From JAFMDF01 sp965222705 (lineage in GTDB: Bacteria > Bacteroidota > Bacteroidia > Chitinophagales > Saprospiraceae): a stretch of DNA of 64,000 nucleotides. The notes under the pieces are model-generated. The model saw nothing but the letters and a program-made list of their open reading frames with translations, did not search any database and was not told the DNA's origin. Position 1 is the first letter of the stretch. Each line of letters begins with the position of its first letter. Positions 63,861 through 64,000 of this stretch are shown here, one piece after another. A program made the position numbers and the translations under genes. Where the stretch lies: assembly GCA_965222705.1 (NCBI GenBank), contig CBDCUO010000045.1, forward strand, positions 1 to 64,000. Reading direction: 5' to 3'.

Positions 63861-64000
63861 TCAAAGAACGGCTTTGATTTGAACCAAAATCTGAATAATA
63901 TCACCCGTTCTTTCAAAAACCTGTTGACTACTTGCTGCATCCAAACTTAATGTGGTAAATTGCTTCCCATCCTTATTTTTATCAATTACTTCCAATCTGT
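63861..64000 (-). CDS. C-terminal end of an unidentified protein
   Basis: The last 45 codons of a minus-strand gene that enters from the right edge. It ends RLEVIDKNKDGKQFTTLSLD, AASSQQVFERTGDIIQILVQ, IKAVL. The text is beta-strand-like and ends with a short hydrophobic strand. It could be the end of a glycan-binding or hydrolase protein of the same cluster, but there is not enough to tell. Confidence 0.45.
   Translation of the reverse strand, partial: RLEVIDKNKDGKQFTTLSLDAASSQQVFERTGDIIQILVQIKAVL

Overview
The window looks like a piece of a Bacteroidota chromosome, most likely a Saprospiraceae-type (Chitinophagia/Saprospiria) bacterium. The reasons are AT-rich DNA, promoters of the TTTG / TAnnTTTG type, CarboxypepD-regulatory/plug/beta-barrel outer membrane receptors, FtsX-type permeases with a cytoplasmic prefix paired with PadR regulators, an IPTL-type sorting segment, and decayed DUF6090-type genes. 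No rRNA, tRNA, CRISPR array or phage module was recognised. Organism and families are judged from motifs by eye; no database was searched.

Layout. 1-3.3 kb: the start of an outer membrane receptor and a small secreted protein, divergent from a histidine kinase/OmpR-type regulator pair. 3.7-6.6 kb: an IPTL-tagged surface protein and a small secreted protein whose stop codon was displaced by an IS701-like element. 7.2-19.5 kb: two PadR + permease modules (plus a stub of a third) around a periplasmic molybdenum hydroxylase pair and a divergent pair consisting of a lectin-like secreted protein and a putative membrane-spanning DNA-binding regulator. 19.6-28 kb: a LytS/LytTR pair, a membrane protein with an MBL-fold lipoprotein, AraC-type regulation beside a broken serine hydrolase, and TPR and beta-propeller proteins. 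29-31.3 kb: a graveyard of DUF6090-like genes broken by a MITE, which itself carries an rve-type IS in its hairpin loop. 31.5-33.5 kb: a six-helix, S4-like voltage-sensor/class III cyclase fusion, the most striking protein here. 34-42 kb: an AraC regulator, an M28-S41 double peptidase, an M61 peptidase, an ATPase remnant and an SH3 lipoprotein. 42.6-44.6 kb: an ISAzo13-like transposase, a decayed gene and a second MITE type. 44.6-52 kb: a TonB receptor, a GlxA-type regulator, a beta-barrel protein, a serine hydrolase and a Stf0-like sulfotransferase. 52-57 kb: ECF sigma/anti-sigma, a thioredoxin-like protein and a LolD/FtsX-type ABC exporter. 57.4-63.7 kb: two GPH sugar transporters (one frameshifted) and two GH17 beta-1,3-glucanase-like enzymes, which look like a small beta-glucan (laminarin-type) utilisation cluster.

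The mobile-DNA story is unusually readable. Three MITE copies (29091-30750, 59809-59983, 60117-60290) share termini and TTAG/CTAA target duplications that resemble those of the full IS701-like element at 4927-6370. They also share a hairpin whose stem changed on both sides between copies. Two other elements encode transposases split by the same A-AAA-AAG slippery heptamer, consistent with programmed -1 frameshifting.
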